From: Cladorhizidae sp. MBARI D1340-BT2
Lineage: Eukaryota; Porifera; Demospongiae; Poecilosclerida; Cladorhizidae
DNA length: 64,000 nucleotides
Assembly (NCBI GenBank): GCA_028752905.1
Contig: JAQNBH010000009.1
Span: 26,892,370-26,956,369, forward strand
Direction of reading: 5' to 3'
The notes beneath the pieces are model-generated. The model saw only the letters and a list, made by a program, of their open reading frames with translations, made no database searches and was not told where the DNA came from. Positions 10,601-19,051 of the stretch are shown here, one piece after another (position 1 is the first letter of the stretch; each line of letters begins with the position of its first letter). The translations under genes and the position numbers were made by a program.

Positions 10601-13219
10601 CTCCAGCTCCACCACGATCTGAGGAGGCTGCTATCTCAAGGGGGTTTCAACCTCTGCAAGTGGCGGAGCAGCTCTCCTGCGGTCTTGAATGAAATCGCAG
10701 ACGACCTGAAAGAGAAGTTGCCAGTCAAGGAAGTCATTGACTCTACCTCCATCAACCATCCGCGAGCCCTCGGACTGAACTGGGACTCTCTCTCAGACGT
10801 GATGACCCCACACATCCAAGTAGATCCAAGCTACCTCTCGACTAAACGGGGCATCATCTCCGATGTCTCGAAGACATTCGATGTACTTGGATGGATTTCC
10901 CCAGCTCTACTCTCCATGAAGTTGGTTTACCAACACCTCTGGGAAATCAGGATAGACTGGGATGATGAGGTGCCCTCTGACCTCGCAGACCAACACCGAG
11001 CCTGGAGAAATGAACTGTCTCTCCTATCCCAGCGTCAGCTGCCAAGGTTCCATCTCAGACATGGAGCCAAATTGAATTCCATGGAGCTGCACGGCTTCTC
11101 GGACGCCTCCGAGAAGGCCTACGGTGCAGTTCTCTATCTAAGGTCAACCTATGCCGACCAACCTCCATTCATTGCCCTCATCACCTCCAAGACTAAAGTC
11201 GCTCCGCTCAAGCCTCTCTCCATTCCTAGACTTGAACTCTGTGGAGCTCTGATGCTGGCAAACTTGCTCACGTCTGTCGGAGGCGTCCTGAAGATCTCGA
11301 AGGACAGACTTCATGCCTGGACGGACAGCTCCATTGTTCTCTGCTGGTTGGATGGCCACCCCCGGGAGTTTCAGACCTTTGTCTCTAACCGGGTGGCATC
11401 CACACTGGAGCTGATCCCTCCCGCCTCTTGGATGCACGTCCCAACCAAGTCAAACCCAGCAGACTGTGCATCAAGAGGCATGATGCCAGAGGAACTTCTG
11501 CATCATAGCCTGTGGTGGGATGGCCCACCATGGCTCCAGTCTGATCCTGTTAATCGTCCTCCTCAACCTCCCAGGAAGACAGCCAACCTGCCTGAAGTGC
11601 GTCTCCCTTGCCATCTGGTAGTCCCTGCTCCAGTCGACTGGTTGGAGACCAAGTTCTCCGACTACTACCTCCTCATCAAGGTCACTGCTTGGTGCATGAG
11701 GCTGGTGGACAAGGCAAGGAAAAGAGCCACTCCAGGACGTCCTCAACTGACAAGTCGTCTCAGCTCCAGAGAGATCGTGAGAGCAGAGCTACAACTAGTC
11801 AGACTGTCTCAGAACCGGGCATTCCACTCAGAACTGCAAAGGCTCTCCAACGGACGTCCCATTCCTCCCAGCAGCAGACTCAAGTCCCTGACTCCACTGC
11901 TAGACTCTGAGAAACTCCTCAGAGTTCAGGGCCGTCTTGCCAATTCTTCCTTGTCCTATTTCGAGTCTCGTCCTCTGATTCTCTGTGGCAAGGACATATT
12001 ACCCCGTCTCATGTATAACCATTCTCATATTCGTTTAGGACACTGTGGTCCTTCCCTCTTACTGTCATACGCAGATTCCAGTTACCATGTCATTGGTGGC
12101 AGACGACTCTCCCGAGATGTCACCAGCCAGTGCAGGATCTGTCGCAGGGCCAAGGCAGCCACTCAGCCACAGATGCAGGCCGACCTACCAGCAGAGAGGG
12201 TGAGAGCAAGTCCAGTGTTTTCAGTTGTCGGCATAGATTATGCAGGTCCATTCTACTCCAAGCGAGGCCACACCAGACATCCGACCATCGATAAGTCTTA
12301 CATGGCAATCTTTGTGTGCTTCTGCACAAAGGCGGTCCATGTCGACATGGTGTCCGACCTGACAACCGAATCGTTCCTGGCTTGCCTCAAACGATTCATC
12401 TCACGCAGAGGCTGCCCAACTCTCATTCAGACCGACAATGGCTCCAATTTTCGAGGAGCCAAGGCAGACCTCTACGCTCTCTATCAATTCCTCCAGAAGG
12501 AACAGACTCAATCTTCCATCGCCCAGTGTCTTCTTTCATATCGAATCGAGTGGAAGATGATCCCAGAGCGTTCTCCACACTTTGGAGGCCTCTGGGAGGC
12601 AGCAGTCAAATCTGTAAAGAAACATCTCGCCAGAATCATCGGAAAGCGAACACTCACCTTTGAGCAGTGGACCACAGTCACTGCTCAAATTGAAGCCATT
12701 CTAAATTCACGTCCACTCTGGCCCATCACCTCTCCAACTCCTGACGGCATCCCTGTTCTCACTCCAGGACACTTCATTATTGGCAGAGCTCTTACTGCCT
12801 ATCCAGAGACCAACCTACCTGAAGATCTGGATCGACTTCGAACCTGGAATCTCTGTCAGGGCATAGTTCATCTCTTCTGGAGACGCTGGCATAAGGAGTA
12901 TCTCCAAACCCTCCAGAAGAGAAACAAGTGGCAGTCTCCACGATCTAACTTCCAAGTGGATGACATTGTAATTATCAAGGATAATCAAACGTTCTCATGT
13001 CACTGGCCACTTGGAAGGATTCTCCAAACCTATCCCGGAAGGGACGGGCTCATTCGTGTCGTCAAGGTCCGGACAGCTACAAGCACCCTCAAGCGATCAA
13101 TCGTGAAAATCTCCCTCATCCACCGAGAAGAGAAGATTCCTCAGCCACTTCCATCGGCAGCCCCGGGAGTATGTTCGGGCACGGATCTCCTTCCCTCTCA
13201 AGAAACTTCTGCAATCTGA
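7685..13219 (+). CDS. BEL/Pao gag-pol polyprotein
   Basis: 1844 residues in a single frame. Order: coiled-coil N-terminus, DUF1759-type gag core (about 215-380, LPKFDGDIMNWASFWREFES), two Cys/His zinc knuckles (CFLC near 428; CHNCLSIGHIAADC near 462), aspartic protease (ALIDPGAG, Asp about 538; Pro replaces the usual Ser/Thr of DSG/DTG), reverse transcriptase (YVDD at 958-961), RNase H (GFSDAS, ELCGAL, WTDSS), integrase zinc finger (HSHIRLGHC ... CRIC), integrase core (Asp 1518 in GIDYAGPF, Asp 1584 in QTDNGSNF, Glu about 1638 in GGLWEAAVK) and a DUF5641-type C-terminus (VDDIVIIKD). The start is the first Met after the primer site. The last 16 codons read into the 3' LTR. No frameshift or internal stop is present. 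Confidence 0.96.
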   Translation: MSFSGATPLDLRELRRMRRTLTKEVQMTRAELSPLKSQPPQSYSNRLLTSSKDSVQEALKDFKETVDRVNTLRQEEDENALTLEPDDEYTAFRTFKKEGNAVFDLIDELKVSKHLAENLIHLRGLTEQLQETLDEDSSLNQSDDVDNACKILDSISSDISHLALDPGHNLSRENNSLTKVFRRLRTDINTRHTATLTRVSADTSLSSTDTSSCKLPKLDLPKFDGDIMNWASFWREFESNVDSKTNLSQSDKLSYLRKAMADAEVDELLKSGTDNPDFYPEIVERIKVRFHRPREIHKIYCLRLAQHPKLLYYRKEMQDGLDKLKSIICSLRRSGQYDGDSIAYSLISDLIPQSVMSIWEQHSKKLKGVPPVDKLFDYVQDHVEAMDSTLCPLAKLPNHPDKKPVKQRAFKVPNHATSPVVSSFRYECFLCAPDKHPLYSCPKWEALTVPQRLTHIHERNMCHNCLSIGHIAADCRSSYTCRVCRQKHHSTIHQEQTITPSYFNITWSEHPPKALLMTVNLLIHSPSGQMLKARALIDPGAGLSMLSSRMVKLLNLPTFPANISFIAVQGTICKTSKHRTQLAISPLDERAKKLECEAAVVDTVTHDLPFTEMSSLPKLQHLQGLPLADDKFHIPGRIDLLLGSDMLYQVLTPCETIIKGHGKVPAAQQTIFGWAVAGALQPDSSDSTSAPSIPLFHTITHVTDDQLSEQMSRFWQLDQTNCQQAELSSVEEIVQANYSETTSYDPTSCRYRVALPKRDDLPPLGSSRTQAVNRFMNNERSIIRKKTWPQFQQVIQSYLDLNHAEEVPASELDNHPSYYLPMHAVMKDSSTSTKLRVVFDGSAVTSSGVSLNQCLLSGPTLHPSLYQILLKFRSYPIAISADISKMYREVELNIPDRDLHRFVWRANPQQPLTDYRMTRVTFGVSSSPYLAVRTLQQTALDHGASLPTASYHVHNSFYVDDLLAGAQTKEEALQLHHDLRRLLSQGGFNLCKWRSSSPAVLNEIADDLKEKLPVKEVIDSTSINHPRALGLNWDSLSDVMTPHIQVDPSYLSTKRGIISDVSKTFDVLGWISPALLSMKLVYQHLWEIRIDWDDEVPSDLADQHRAWRNELSLLSQRQLPRFHLRHGAKLNSMELHGFSDASEKAYGAVLYLRSTYADQPPFIALITSKTKVAPLKPLSIPRLELCGALMLANLLTSVGGVLKISKDRLHAWTDSSIVLCWLDGHPREFQTFVSNRVASTLELIPPASWMHVPTKSNPADCASRGMMPEELLHHSLWWDGPPWLQSDPVNRPPQPPRKTANLPEVRLPCHLVVPAPVDWLETKFSDYYLLIKVTAWCMRLVDKARKRATPGRPQLTSRLSSREIVRAELQLVRLSQNRAFHSELQRLSNGRPIPPSSRLKSLTPLLDSEKLLRVQGRLANSSLSYFESRPLILCGKDILPRLMYNHSHIRLGHCGPSLLLSYADSSYHVIGGRRLSRDVTSQCRICRRAKAATQPQMQADLPAERVRASPVFSVVGIDYAGPFYSKRGHTRHPTIDKSYMAIFVCFCTKAVHVDMVSDLTTESFLACLKRFISRRGCPTLIQTDNGSNFRGAKADLYALYQFLQKEQTQSSIAQCLLSYRIEWKMIPERSPHFGGLWEAAVKSVKKHLARIIGKRTLTFEQWTTVTAQIEAILNSRPLWPITSPTPDGIPVLTPGHFIIGRALTAYPETNLPEDLDRLRTWNLCQGIVHLFWRRWHKEYLQTLQKRNKWQSPRSNFQVDDIVIIKDNQTFSCHWPLGRILQTYPGRDGLIRVVKVRTATSTLKRSIVKISLIHREEKIPQPLPSAAPGVCSGTDLLPSQETSAI

Positions 13220-13609
13220 AAGTAATCTCAACCATGTCTCATTTGAACTAATTCATTTCCATTAACACTCTTATCAATGCTTTATGTATGTATGTCTCTC
13301 CACTCACATGATCTTTTCTCACTTCCAAATATGGACATTGCATTCTCCTCACACCTTTTAGTTTACCAATCAGATCCCTCCATTCACTTCTATAAAACCC
13401 CTTTGAGTTCTATCCCACCTGAGATAACTGTCTTGATTTACTTGTTCAAGTATTGTCTCTGCTCTATTCGATTATGAATTAACCTCACCTTCATTCAAGC
13501 CTCTAAGACTTAGAGCCAGGGAGAGCCTTTGCTGAATTCTCAGACCTCAAACTATAAGACTTACAACCTGATAGGGGAAAACAAAGAGGGCAACCTTCCT
13601 GTTCGTACA
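13172..13609 (+). repeat. 3' LTR of the BEL/Pao element
   Basis: 438 bases, TG...CA ends, matching the 5' LTR throughout. The polyprotein stop codon (13217-13219) lies 46 bases inside it. The base run directly upstream (CCCGGGAGTA) is only weakly purine-rich; a better purine tract (GAGAAGAGAAGA) lies about 35 bases further upstream. Confidence 0.95.
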
Positions 13610-13618
13610 TCATTGCAG

Positions 13619-14088
13619 AACTGGATACACTAAAATGCCTGGCATGGATGGAATTATATCAAGGAAGCCACCTGACCATACAGAAACCATACATGCATCA
13701 ACAGGTTGGAGGCAATACCTGTGGTTTATTTGCCATTGCTGTAGCAACCGCATTATGCAATGGTGTGGACCCATCAACAATAACATTTGATCAAACAAAG
13801 ATGCGGTCCCACCTGATGAGATCTTTCCAGACATATCACATCAAACTATTCCCTGTTCAAGGATGCTGACGGGAAGCCACAAGCAAGAAGCTCAAGACTG
13901 TTCTCAGGGAACCATTGATCTGTGTTTGCAGACAACCCCATGACTGTGCCCTCACAGTGGCACAGTGCAGCAAGTGTAGTGAATGGTTCCACCAATCATG
14001 TATACAGATTCCACCATCAGCCATCATCAACCGGGAGGAGGAGTGGAACTGTGGCAGTTGTTTGGATAGGGAATTGGGTGCCACTTAA
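13619..14088 (+). pseudogene. Ginger last exon: C-terminal half of Ulp1-type protease and PHD finger
   Basis: The exon begins after CATTGCAG, now separated from its intron by the BEL/Pao element. QQVGGNTCGLFAIAVATAL holds the catalytic Gln/Cys region of a Ulp1/C48 protease. One in-frame TGA follows (after FPVQGC). The same frame then gives a PHD finger: CVC ... CSKCSEWFHQSC ... EEEWNCGSC, with all Cys/His ligands present. The frame ends at TAA (14086-14088). Ulp1 proteases cleave SUMO-like modifiers and PHD fingers read histone tails; what they do for the transposon is unknown. Confidence 0.78.
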
Positions 14089-14644
14089 ATAATTAAGACT
14101 GAATCTGTTTGTTCTTGTTGGGATTTTTTTCTGGGTAATTATGAATGTCTCATTTTCATGCAATAAACTGTCTTAGTTCTCCATATCTGTGAAATACTGG
14201 GAGATCCTAAACTTTCTGGTGGTCTTCCTAGGATATCATGGTTGACCTGAAAATATGTTTATTGTTTAATTCAAGTTTTGCACAAGTTAAATTGTAGGAT
14301 GGTGCTGAGGAACCACATATATATGCTCTGACCCTGTTCTTCTATCACTCCATCATCCAGAGAAGCAAAACAAAAGAAATATTGTTCATCTAATTGTGAT
14401 TATAGTAAATGGCAAGTATTCTCAGTTGTCATATTACTTCTCCCATGATGATAGATTTGTTGCTAAAAAAATCTATTTCTATAGCTAGAGAGAAAAATTT
14501 AATATAAAAAAATTTAAAAAATTTCTGAGAGAAATGAGGGTTGGCAAGTTACTTGCCATATTAGATACTCCTCCCATGTTTTTACTGCAATTTATATATA
14601 GCTTGTGTATATATATATACACACGCAACACTTTCATATTCAGC
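14089..14644. other. Non-coding stretch after the Ginger element
   Basis: AT-rich, with a TA-rich palindromic run near 14595-14625. No exon or terminal repeat could be assigned, although the 3' end of the Ginger element must lie here or in the following minisatellite. Confidence 0.4.
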
Positions 14645-14790
14645 TATGACAGGTGAGATTTATATGGCAGGTGGGACTAATATGTCGGGTGAGACAAATA
14701 TGGCAGGTGTCTGCAGGTGACTAATATGGCAGGTGAGACTAATATGTCAGGTGATACTAATATGTCAGGTGAGACTAATACGGAATAGGA
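14645..14790. repeat. Minisatellite, about 18-21 base unit
   Basis: Imperfect tandem copies of GCAGGTGAGACTAATATG (variants GTCAGGTGATACTAATATG, GTCGGGTGAGACAAATATG), about seven units. It abuts the putative LTR at 14812. Confidence 0.85.
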
Positions 14791-14811
14791 ATATGGAATA
14801 GTTTACCTGAC

Positions 14812-15229
14812 TGTCGCAGGATGACATTAAAACTAGACTGTTCCCAATGCATAACTATGGATGTGGATTGAACCCAGTAGTGAGTAACTAATTATGAATT
14901 GGAAGTGTTGTTAATGTTGCAGCTTAGTGTGTTTGTGTGTTATGTGTTTATGTTGGGAAAATGTCATAGGTCGATGATGAGTGTAAGATTACCATGTATG
15001 GGCAGAAACCAGAAGTGGGGGCTCCAGCCTAGTTAAGGGAGGAGTTGTTACTGCTCTGGGAGTTAGCCATTGTACTGAGTCTTGTAAGTGTCCTATATTG
15101 AATTATTAACGTTTCTCTACTTAACCTTGCTAGCCTAGTGTATAGCTTAAAGGTAGAGTGGTGGCAGCATACCAACACTTAGTGACTGGTTCAGAGTCTG
15201 TGGGTAAGATCAGATTTGGTCCTGTCACA
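14812..15229 (+). repeat. Putative 5' LTR of the Gypsy element
   Basis: Starts TGTCGCAGG and ends CCTGTCACA, directly before the leader GGTGGCAGTGGTGGGAT seen in this class of elements. The last about 32 bases are repeated at 17651-17682. The left boundary is inferred from the TG start and is uncertain. Confidence 0.5.
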
Positions 15230-15291
15230 ACTGGTGGCAGTGGTGGGATTTTTTTAAACTACAGAGATAGCTACTTTCCTTGACAAGAAGA

Positions 15292-16310
15292 ATGGATACC
15301 AGAAGTAAGGCAAGGCACACTACAGAAGGAGAAAGGCGGGGTACTTCACCGCTAATGGACTCAGAAGATATTGGGGAAAGAGTGACAACTTATATGCTCC
15401 CAATGTTTAAACTCCAGTCAGAGAAGCAAAAGGAAGACGAGAAAAGACGGGCGACCGAACGAGCAGAAGCCGAGGAGAAAAGAGAACAGAGATGGAAAAG
15501 ATTGCTGATGACAGTGATGAGCGGAGGGGGCACTGACAGGATAGAAGAATCGGACTCTGTTCCTACCCCCAGCCAAATCAAAGCACCCCGGTTCAGAGAA
15601 ATGAAGGAAGACGAAGACCCCCTGGATTATTTAACGTTTTAGAGAGCCATATGGCTACATACAAGGTCCTCAAGAAGGATTGGATGAGATATTTGGCTCC
15701 TGAATTCCGACCAGATGCCAACAGAGTATATCTGGCAATGCAGCCGGATGTAAAGGAAGACTATGATCAAGTCAAACTAGCACTCTTGCGACTCTACCGT
15801 GTGACCAGAAAAGCTTACCGAAAAGATTGGACAATCTCAAACGGAAACCAGACGAAGGATGGGAGGCTCTGATGGGTCGTGCTGTCCTCACCACACGATG
15901 GACAGAAGGCTGCAAAACAATCCAGCAGGTAAATGATTTGTGTGCACTTGATACTGTAATGAAGCTTATGCCTAGACATGTAGCACAGTTTGTGTCTGAC
16001 AAGATACCAAGCACTGCAGCTGAGGCTGGAGGATTGGCAGATGATTACCTGGCAGATAGGGGTTGGATCCCTGTTGACCAGTCGATATCGGTCGACTCCA
16101 CCACCAGATATTCCGGAAGGGAGACAGGTCTAGGCAACTAGCAGGTAGAACATGAGGCAGGTGGAAAGAGAAAGAGGCAAGAGCAAGGAGTACACTCACA
16201 CAAGGGAGCAGTACAGATGATCACAAACAGTACAAGCCGAAGGCAGATGGGTCCTACAGACCCAAATGCTTCAAATGTGGGAAGCCAGGTCATTTTGCAC
16301 CGGGAATACT
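15292..16310 (+). pseudogene. Gypsy gag (coiled coil, capsid-like core, zinc knuckle), frameshifted
   Basis: From MDTRSKARH (15292), an Arg/Glu-rich coiled coil leads to IKAPRFREMKEDEDPLDYL. After a stop the core continues in other frames (YLAPEFRPDANRVYLAMQ; EDYDQVKLALLRLYRV; VAQFVSDKIPSTAAEAGGLA), with LADDY near the end as in Gmr1-type gag. A Lys-Cys-Phe-Lys-Cys-Gly-Lys-Pro-Gly-His knuckle at about 16263-16295 lacks its last Cys (Gly instead). At least three frame changes are needed, so no intact protein is made. Confidence 0.7.
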
Positions 16311-16380
16311 ATAGTACCAAGCCCAAAAGTTTCAAGAAGAGGTACGATAATGTGAACTTGTCCAAGCCACTGACGCCCAA

Positions 16381-16843
16381 GGAAGAAGTATCTCTGATCA
16401 AGACAGAGATCAGTGGACGCTCTACAGTGGAAGGCACAGTAGGAGGGATGAAATGTATAGACATTTTATTAGATGCTGGTGCAGGGCAGATGGTGGTGAG
16501 GTCAAGCTTGGTACCCAAGGAGTGCTACACCGGCAGGTCCAAGGAGGTGAGAGATTACCAGGGAACAGCATGAACTCACCACTTGGCACGGATCAACATC
16601 ACTGTAGGAGGCCGCACAGAGGAGCTGGAGGTGCTGGTGGCAGACAAACTAACACATGAAGTGTTGCTTGGCACAGACATGCCTGGACTGTGGGATTTGG
16701 GTAAGCAGTTGTTGAATAATGAGTTGGTCAATTTGGTGTCTACTCGTTCTCAGACTAGAGCAGGAGGGAATACTGAACTGCAGGCTTATGGTCGAGAGAG
16801 TGTGAGGCTGAGGAGAGCACTGAGGAGGATGAGACAGCAATGA
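16381..16843 (+). pseudogene. Gypsy aspartic protease fragment
   Basis: ECIDILLDAGAGQMVVRSSL-like segment: the motif LLDAGAGQMVV near 16467 is the catalytic Asp-x-Gly loop, with Ala in place of Ser/Thr. VLLGTDMPGLWDLG near 16665 is the typical second protease motif. A Val-Ser-Thr-Arg-Ser-Gln tail (about 16735) marks the protease end. The frame is broken near 16570. Confidence 0.65.
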
Positions 16844-17025
16844 TGAGGAATCATCCGAAGGAGTCTCCGATGATGGACCAGACCCTACCACAACTGACGA
16901 GACATCTGATGAAGAGCCAGAGAAGAAAAGTCTGACAAAGTCCCAGAAGAGGCAGGCCAATGCAGTGTACATAGAGGGGCAGAAGTGCCATCCACTAGAT
17001 GTCAATTCCAAGGAACTCCAATGAG

Positions 17026-17640
17026 AGCAAGAGCATGATCCGATACTTAAACCCATGTGGGTGAAGGCACAGAGTGATGACAACACTGAGTTTCTGGTGG
17101 AGGATCACTTGCTGTGGAGGAATACAACAGACCGCCTGGGTGATGAGGCAACACAATTGTGCCTACCTAAAAGGTATAGGTCCATGGTACTGGCTCTAGC
17201 TCACCGACCAGGCCATCCAGGATGAGATAGAACAGCACAGAGAATACTTGATGAATTCTTCTGGCGCCAAATTCATGATGATGTGGAAAAGTTTCACCTG
17301 CACCATTACCATCATCGGGCAACCATCCTCCAGAATAGCGATGGATTTGACAGGGCCACTCCCGACGACACCAGATGGCAACCGTTTTGTGCTAGTAGTG
17401 ATAGATTATTCCACTAGATGGCCTGAGGCATTTGCACTACGGACAACAGAAAGTTCCATTATTGCAGAGAAGCTAACACAAATGTTTACATGGACTGGTG
17501 TGCCAGACGAGATCCTGACGGTCTGCGGCACAAACTTTGTCAGCAAGCTGCTGAAAGAGTTGTATAACTTCTTGGGGTTGAAGGCGATCAAAACCACTCC
17601 TTACCACCCACCCACAGACGGGATGGTTGACTCACGTTAA
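17026..17640 (+). pseudogene. Gypsy integrase fragment with a lost catalytic Asp
   Basis: The zinc-binding region (LCLPKRYRSMVLALAHRPGH) precedes a TGA at 17224. The core then reads SRIAMDLTGPLPTTPDGNRF with the first Asp, and VIDYSTRWPEAF. In the second motif the usual DQGTNF is VCGTNF, so the second catalytic Asp is gone. The third motif reads YHPPTDGMVDS where Glu-Arg is expected, so the Glu is also changed. The coding sequence ends at 17640 against a copy of the LTR end. Confidence 0.75.
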
Positions 17641-17650
17641 AGGCAATGGT

Positions 17651-17765
17651 CTGTGGGTAATATCAGATTTGGTCCTGTCACAACTGGTGGCAGCGGTGGG
17701 ATTTTTTTTGAACTAGAGAGATAGCTACTATCCTTGACAAGAAGAATGGATACCAGAAGTAAGGT
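17651..17765 (+). repeat. Second copy of Gypsy LTR end, leader and gag start
   Basis: About 115 bases nearly identical to 15198-15312, from CTGTGGGTAA through GTCACAACTGGTGGCAG to ATGGATACCAGAAGTAAGG. It is a direct repeat flanking the truncated element and passes straight into the TAGG microsatellite. Confidence 0.9.
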
Positions 17766-17956
17766 AGGTAGGTAGGTAGGTAGGTAGGTAGGTAGGTGGG
17801 TAGGTAGGTAGGTAGGTGGGTGGGTGGGTGGGTGGGTGGGTGGGTGGGCGGGTGGGTGGGTGGGTGGGTGGGTGGGTGGGTGGGTGGGTGGGTGGGTGGG
17901 TGGGTAGGTAGGTAGGTATGTAGGTAGGTAGGTAGGTAGGTAGGTAGTATGTAGGA
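17762..17956. repeat. (TAGG)n/(TGGG)n microsatellite
   Basis: About 190 bases of 4-base units: TAGG blocks at both ends and TGGG in the middle. It appears to have grown from the AGTAAGG of the duplicated gag start (compare 15305-15312). The Pro/Thr or Tyr/Leu frames across it are artefacts. Confidence 0.95.
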
Positions 17957-18066
17957 GAGCAAAATAGAGTTAAAAAGGGGGTGATTTCTCATCTAAAGCC
18001 ATTTAAAGGGTATAAACAGTTCCATAATGTTGAAAAGGAAGCTAATGTACCCATTTTACTTGAATA
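17957..18066. repeat. Single diverged unit of the terminal satellite
   Basis: GCAAAATAGAGTTAAAAAG, GATTTCTCA and then TTCCATAATGTTGAAAAGGA match the 160-181 base satellite at 63472-64000. One unit only. Confidence 0.8.
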
Positions 18067-18099
18067 AAATGGATTCACCCTATCTGATTCTTCACACCT

Positions 18100-19051
18100 T
18101 CGTCGTCTGATACCATTCATCTTGCATGATGAAATCAGTAAACTGAAACAAGATATTTGCGGGAGACATGTAGCTATCATTTTTGATGGAACGACCCATG
18201 TGTGTGAGGCCTTTGTGATTGTTCTACGTTACATAGATATAGAGTGAGCTATCAAGCAGCGTGTTTGTCGGCTGATGCTTTTAGCTAAATCCATCACTGG
18301 AGAAGAATGTGCTAGGCAACTAATAACTGCTTTGTCAACTGAGCTGTCAATTGCTTCTAATTTGATTATAGCAGCAAAGAGGGACCGTGCATCAGTGAAT
18401 GATGTGGCAATGAGGACCATATCTGTGATCTATAATAAGATAATGGTTATCGCCTGTTTTTCGCACACTCTGGATCATGTTGGAGAAAGAATGAAAACAC
18501 CTATCTTAGATGTGTTCATAAAGGCTTGGATAAGCTTGTTCGCTCACAGTCCGAAGTCAAGGCTTGCATGGAAGACACAGCCTGGATTGTCCACTCCAAC
18601 CTATTCAGCAACCATATGGTGGAGTAAGTCTGAAGTTGTCCACAAATTGCATGACATGTTTGGAGATGTGCTGCATGGCAGTGATTTACCTCCATATACA
18701 ACTGGAAAACTACTGGAAATCATTGACGATCAAGCAGCATGTAGGAAACTGAAAATGGAGCTCGCTATAACAGTAGATGCAATGGAACCGTTCGTCAAGG
18801 CAACATACTCATTAGTGTTAGTTACATTAAGTCTTCTGTATTCTCATGTCTCGTCACAATACTATCCAAATGTGGCTGCAGTCTCTAAGCATCTGTCAGA
18901 GGGAAATTCTACACGTGAGTGCCAACTGATAGCTTACGCCAAAGCTTGTTGTGTCCCTACTCATACTTCAAGGAGAAGTTTGACAGAGATCTCAGGCCTA
19001 TTGTACTTGTTAAATATGTGCCCCCTCCCTCCCCACTCAACTCAATCATAA
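18100..19051 (+). pseudogene. hAT-like transposase fragment
   Basis: A frame around 18150-18245 (HVAIIFDGTTHVCEAFVIVL) is cut by a TGA at 18247. The same reading continues from 18275 as a 258-residue stretch: ITGEECARQLITALSTELS, ACFSHTLDHVGERMKTP, SPKSRLAWKTQ, then YSATIWWSKSEVVHKLHDMF. DG near the start and a WW-containing motif late in the domain suggest an hAT/RNase-H-like transposase that has lost its N-terminal zinc finger and start. No terminal repeats were found. Family assignment is by motif recognition only. Confidence 0.5.

Larger units (their letters stand above)
7104..13609 (+). mobile_element. Complete BEL/Pao LTR retrotransposon, apparently recent
   Basis: The element is 6506 bases. 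Two 438-base LTRs (7104-7541 and 13172-13609) start TGTTCGG and end GTACA, with no difference seen between them by eye. A tRNA-Tyr-type primer-binding site follows the 5' LTR, and one uninterrupted gag-pol ORF lies between the LTRs. The target-site duplication is TCAT (7100-7103 and 13610-13613), or ATCAT if the final A of the LTR is counted in it. Matching LTRs plus an open ORF suggest a recent, possibly still competent insertion. The host site is the last intron of the Ginger element, 5 bases before its splice-acceptor AG. Confidence 0.95.
1586..14088 (+). mobile_element. Ginger/GIN-type DNA transposon with Ulp1 protease and PHD cargo, interrupted by BEL/Pao
   Basis: Successive exons give, in order, an integrase HHCC-type segment (1586-1779), an integrase core with two catalytic Asp (3720-3943), the third acidic residue (4208-4359), integrase C-terminal parts (5139-6050), a Ulp1-type protease (His and Asp before 6612, Cys after 13619) and a PHD finger (to 14088). 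Integrase-type transposases that resemble Gypsy integrases, are split by introns and lack reverse transcriptase are the mark of Ginger elements. As I recall, Ulp1 and PHD modules occur in some Ginger families. At least four in-frame stop codons make this copy non-functional. The BEL/Pao element at 7104-13609 sits in the last intron. I could not define the terminal inverted repeats, so the outer limits are those of the coding exons. Confidence 0.72.
14812..17640 (+). mobile_element. Truncated Gmr1-type Gypsy LTR retrotransposon (gag, protease, integrase; no reverse transcriptase)
   Basis: Order: putative LTR (14812-15229), leader with ACTGGTGGCAGTGGTGGGAT, coiled-coil gag start, gag core, zinc knuckle, aspartic protease, integrase zinc segment, integrase core. 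Protease leads directly to integrase with no reverse transcriptase between. That matches the Gmr1-like Gypsy order, in which integrase precedes reverse transcriptase. The element stops just after the integrase Glu region, so the downstream polymerase and RNase H are missing by truncation. Several stops and frameshifts make it a relic. Confidence 0.7.

Noticed and set aside
7810..13251. Many 60-150 codon frames inside the BEL/Pao element on both strands
   Set aside because: Shadows of the 1844-codon polyprotein; none has a motif of its own.
17678..17992. Pro/Thr/His-rich - strand open frame
   Set aside because: Read-through of the TAGG/TGGG microsatellite.
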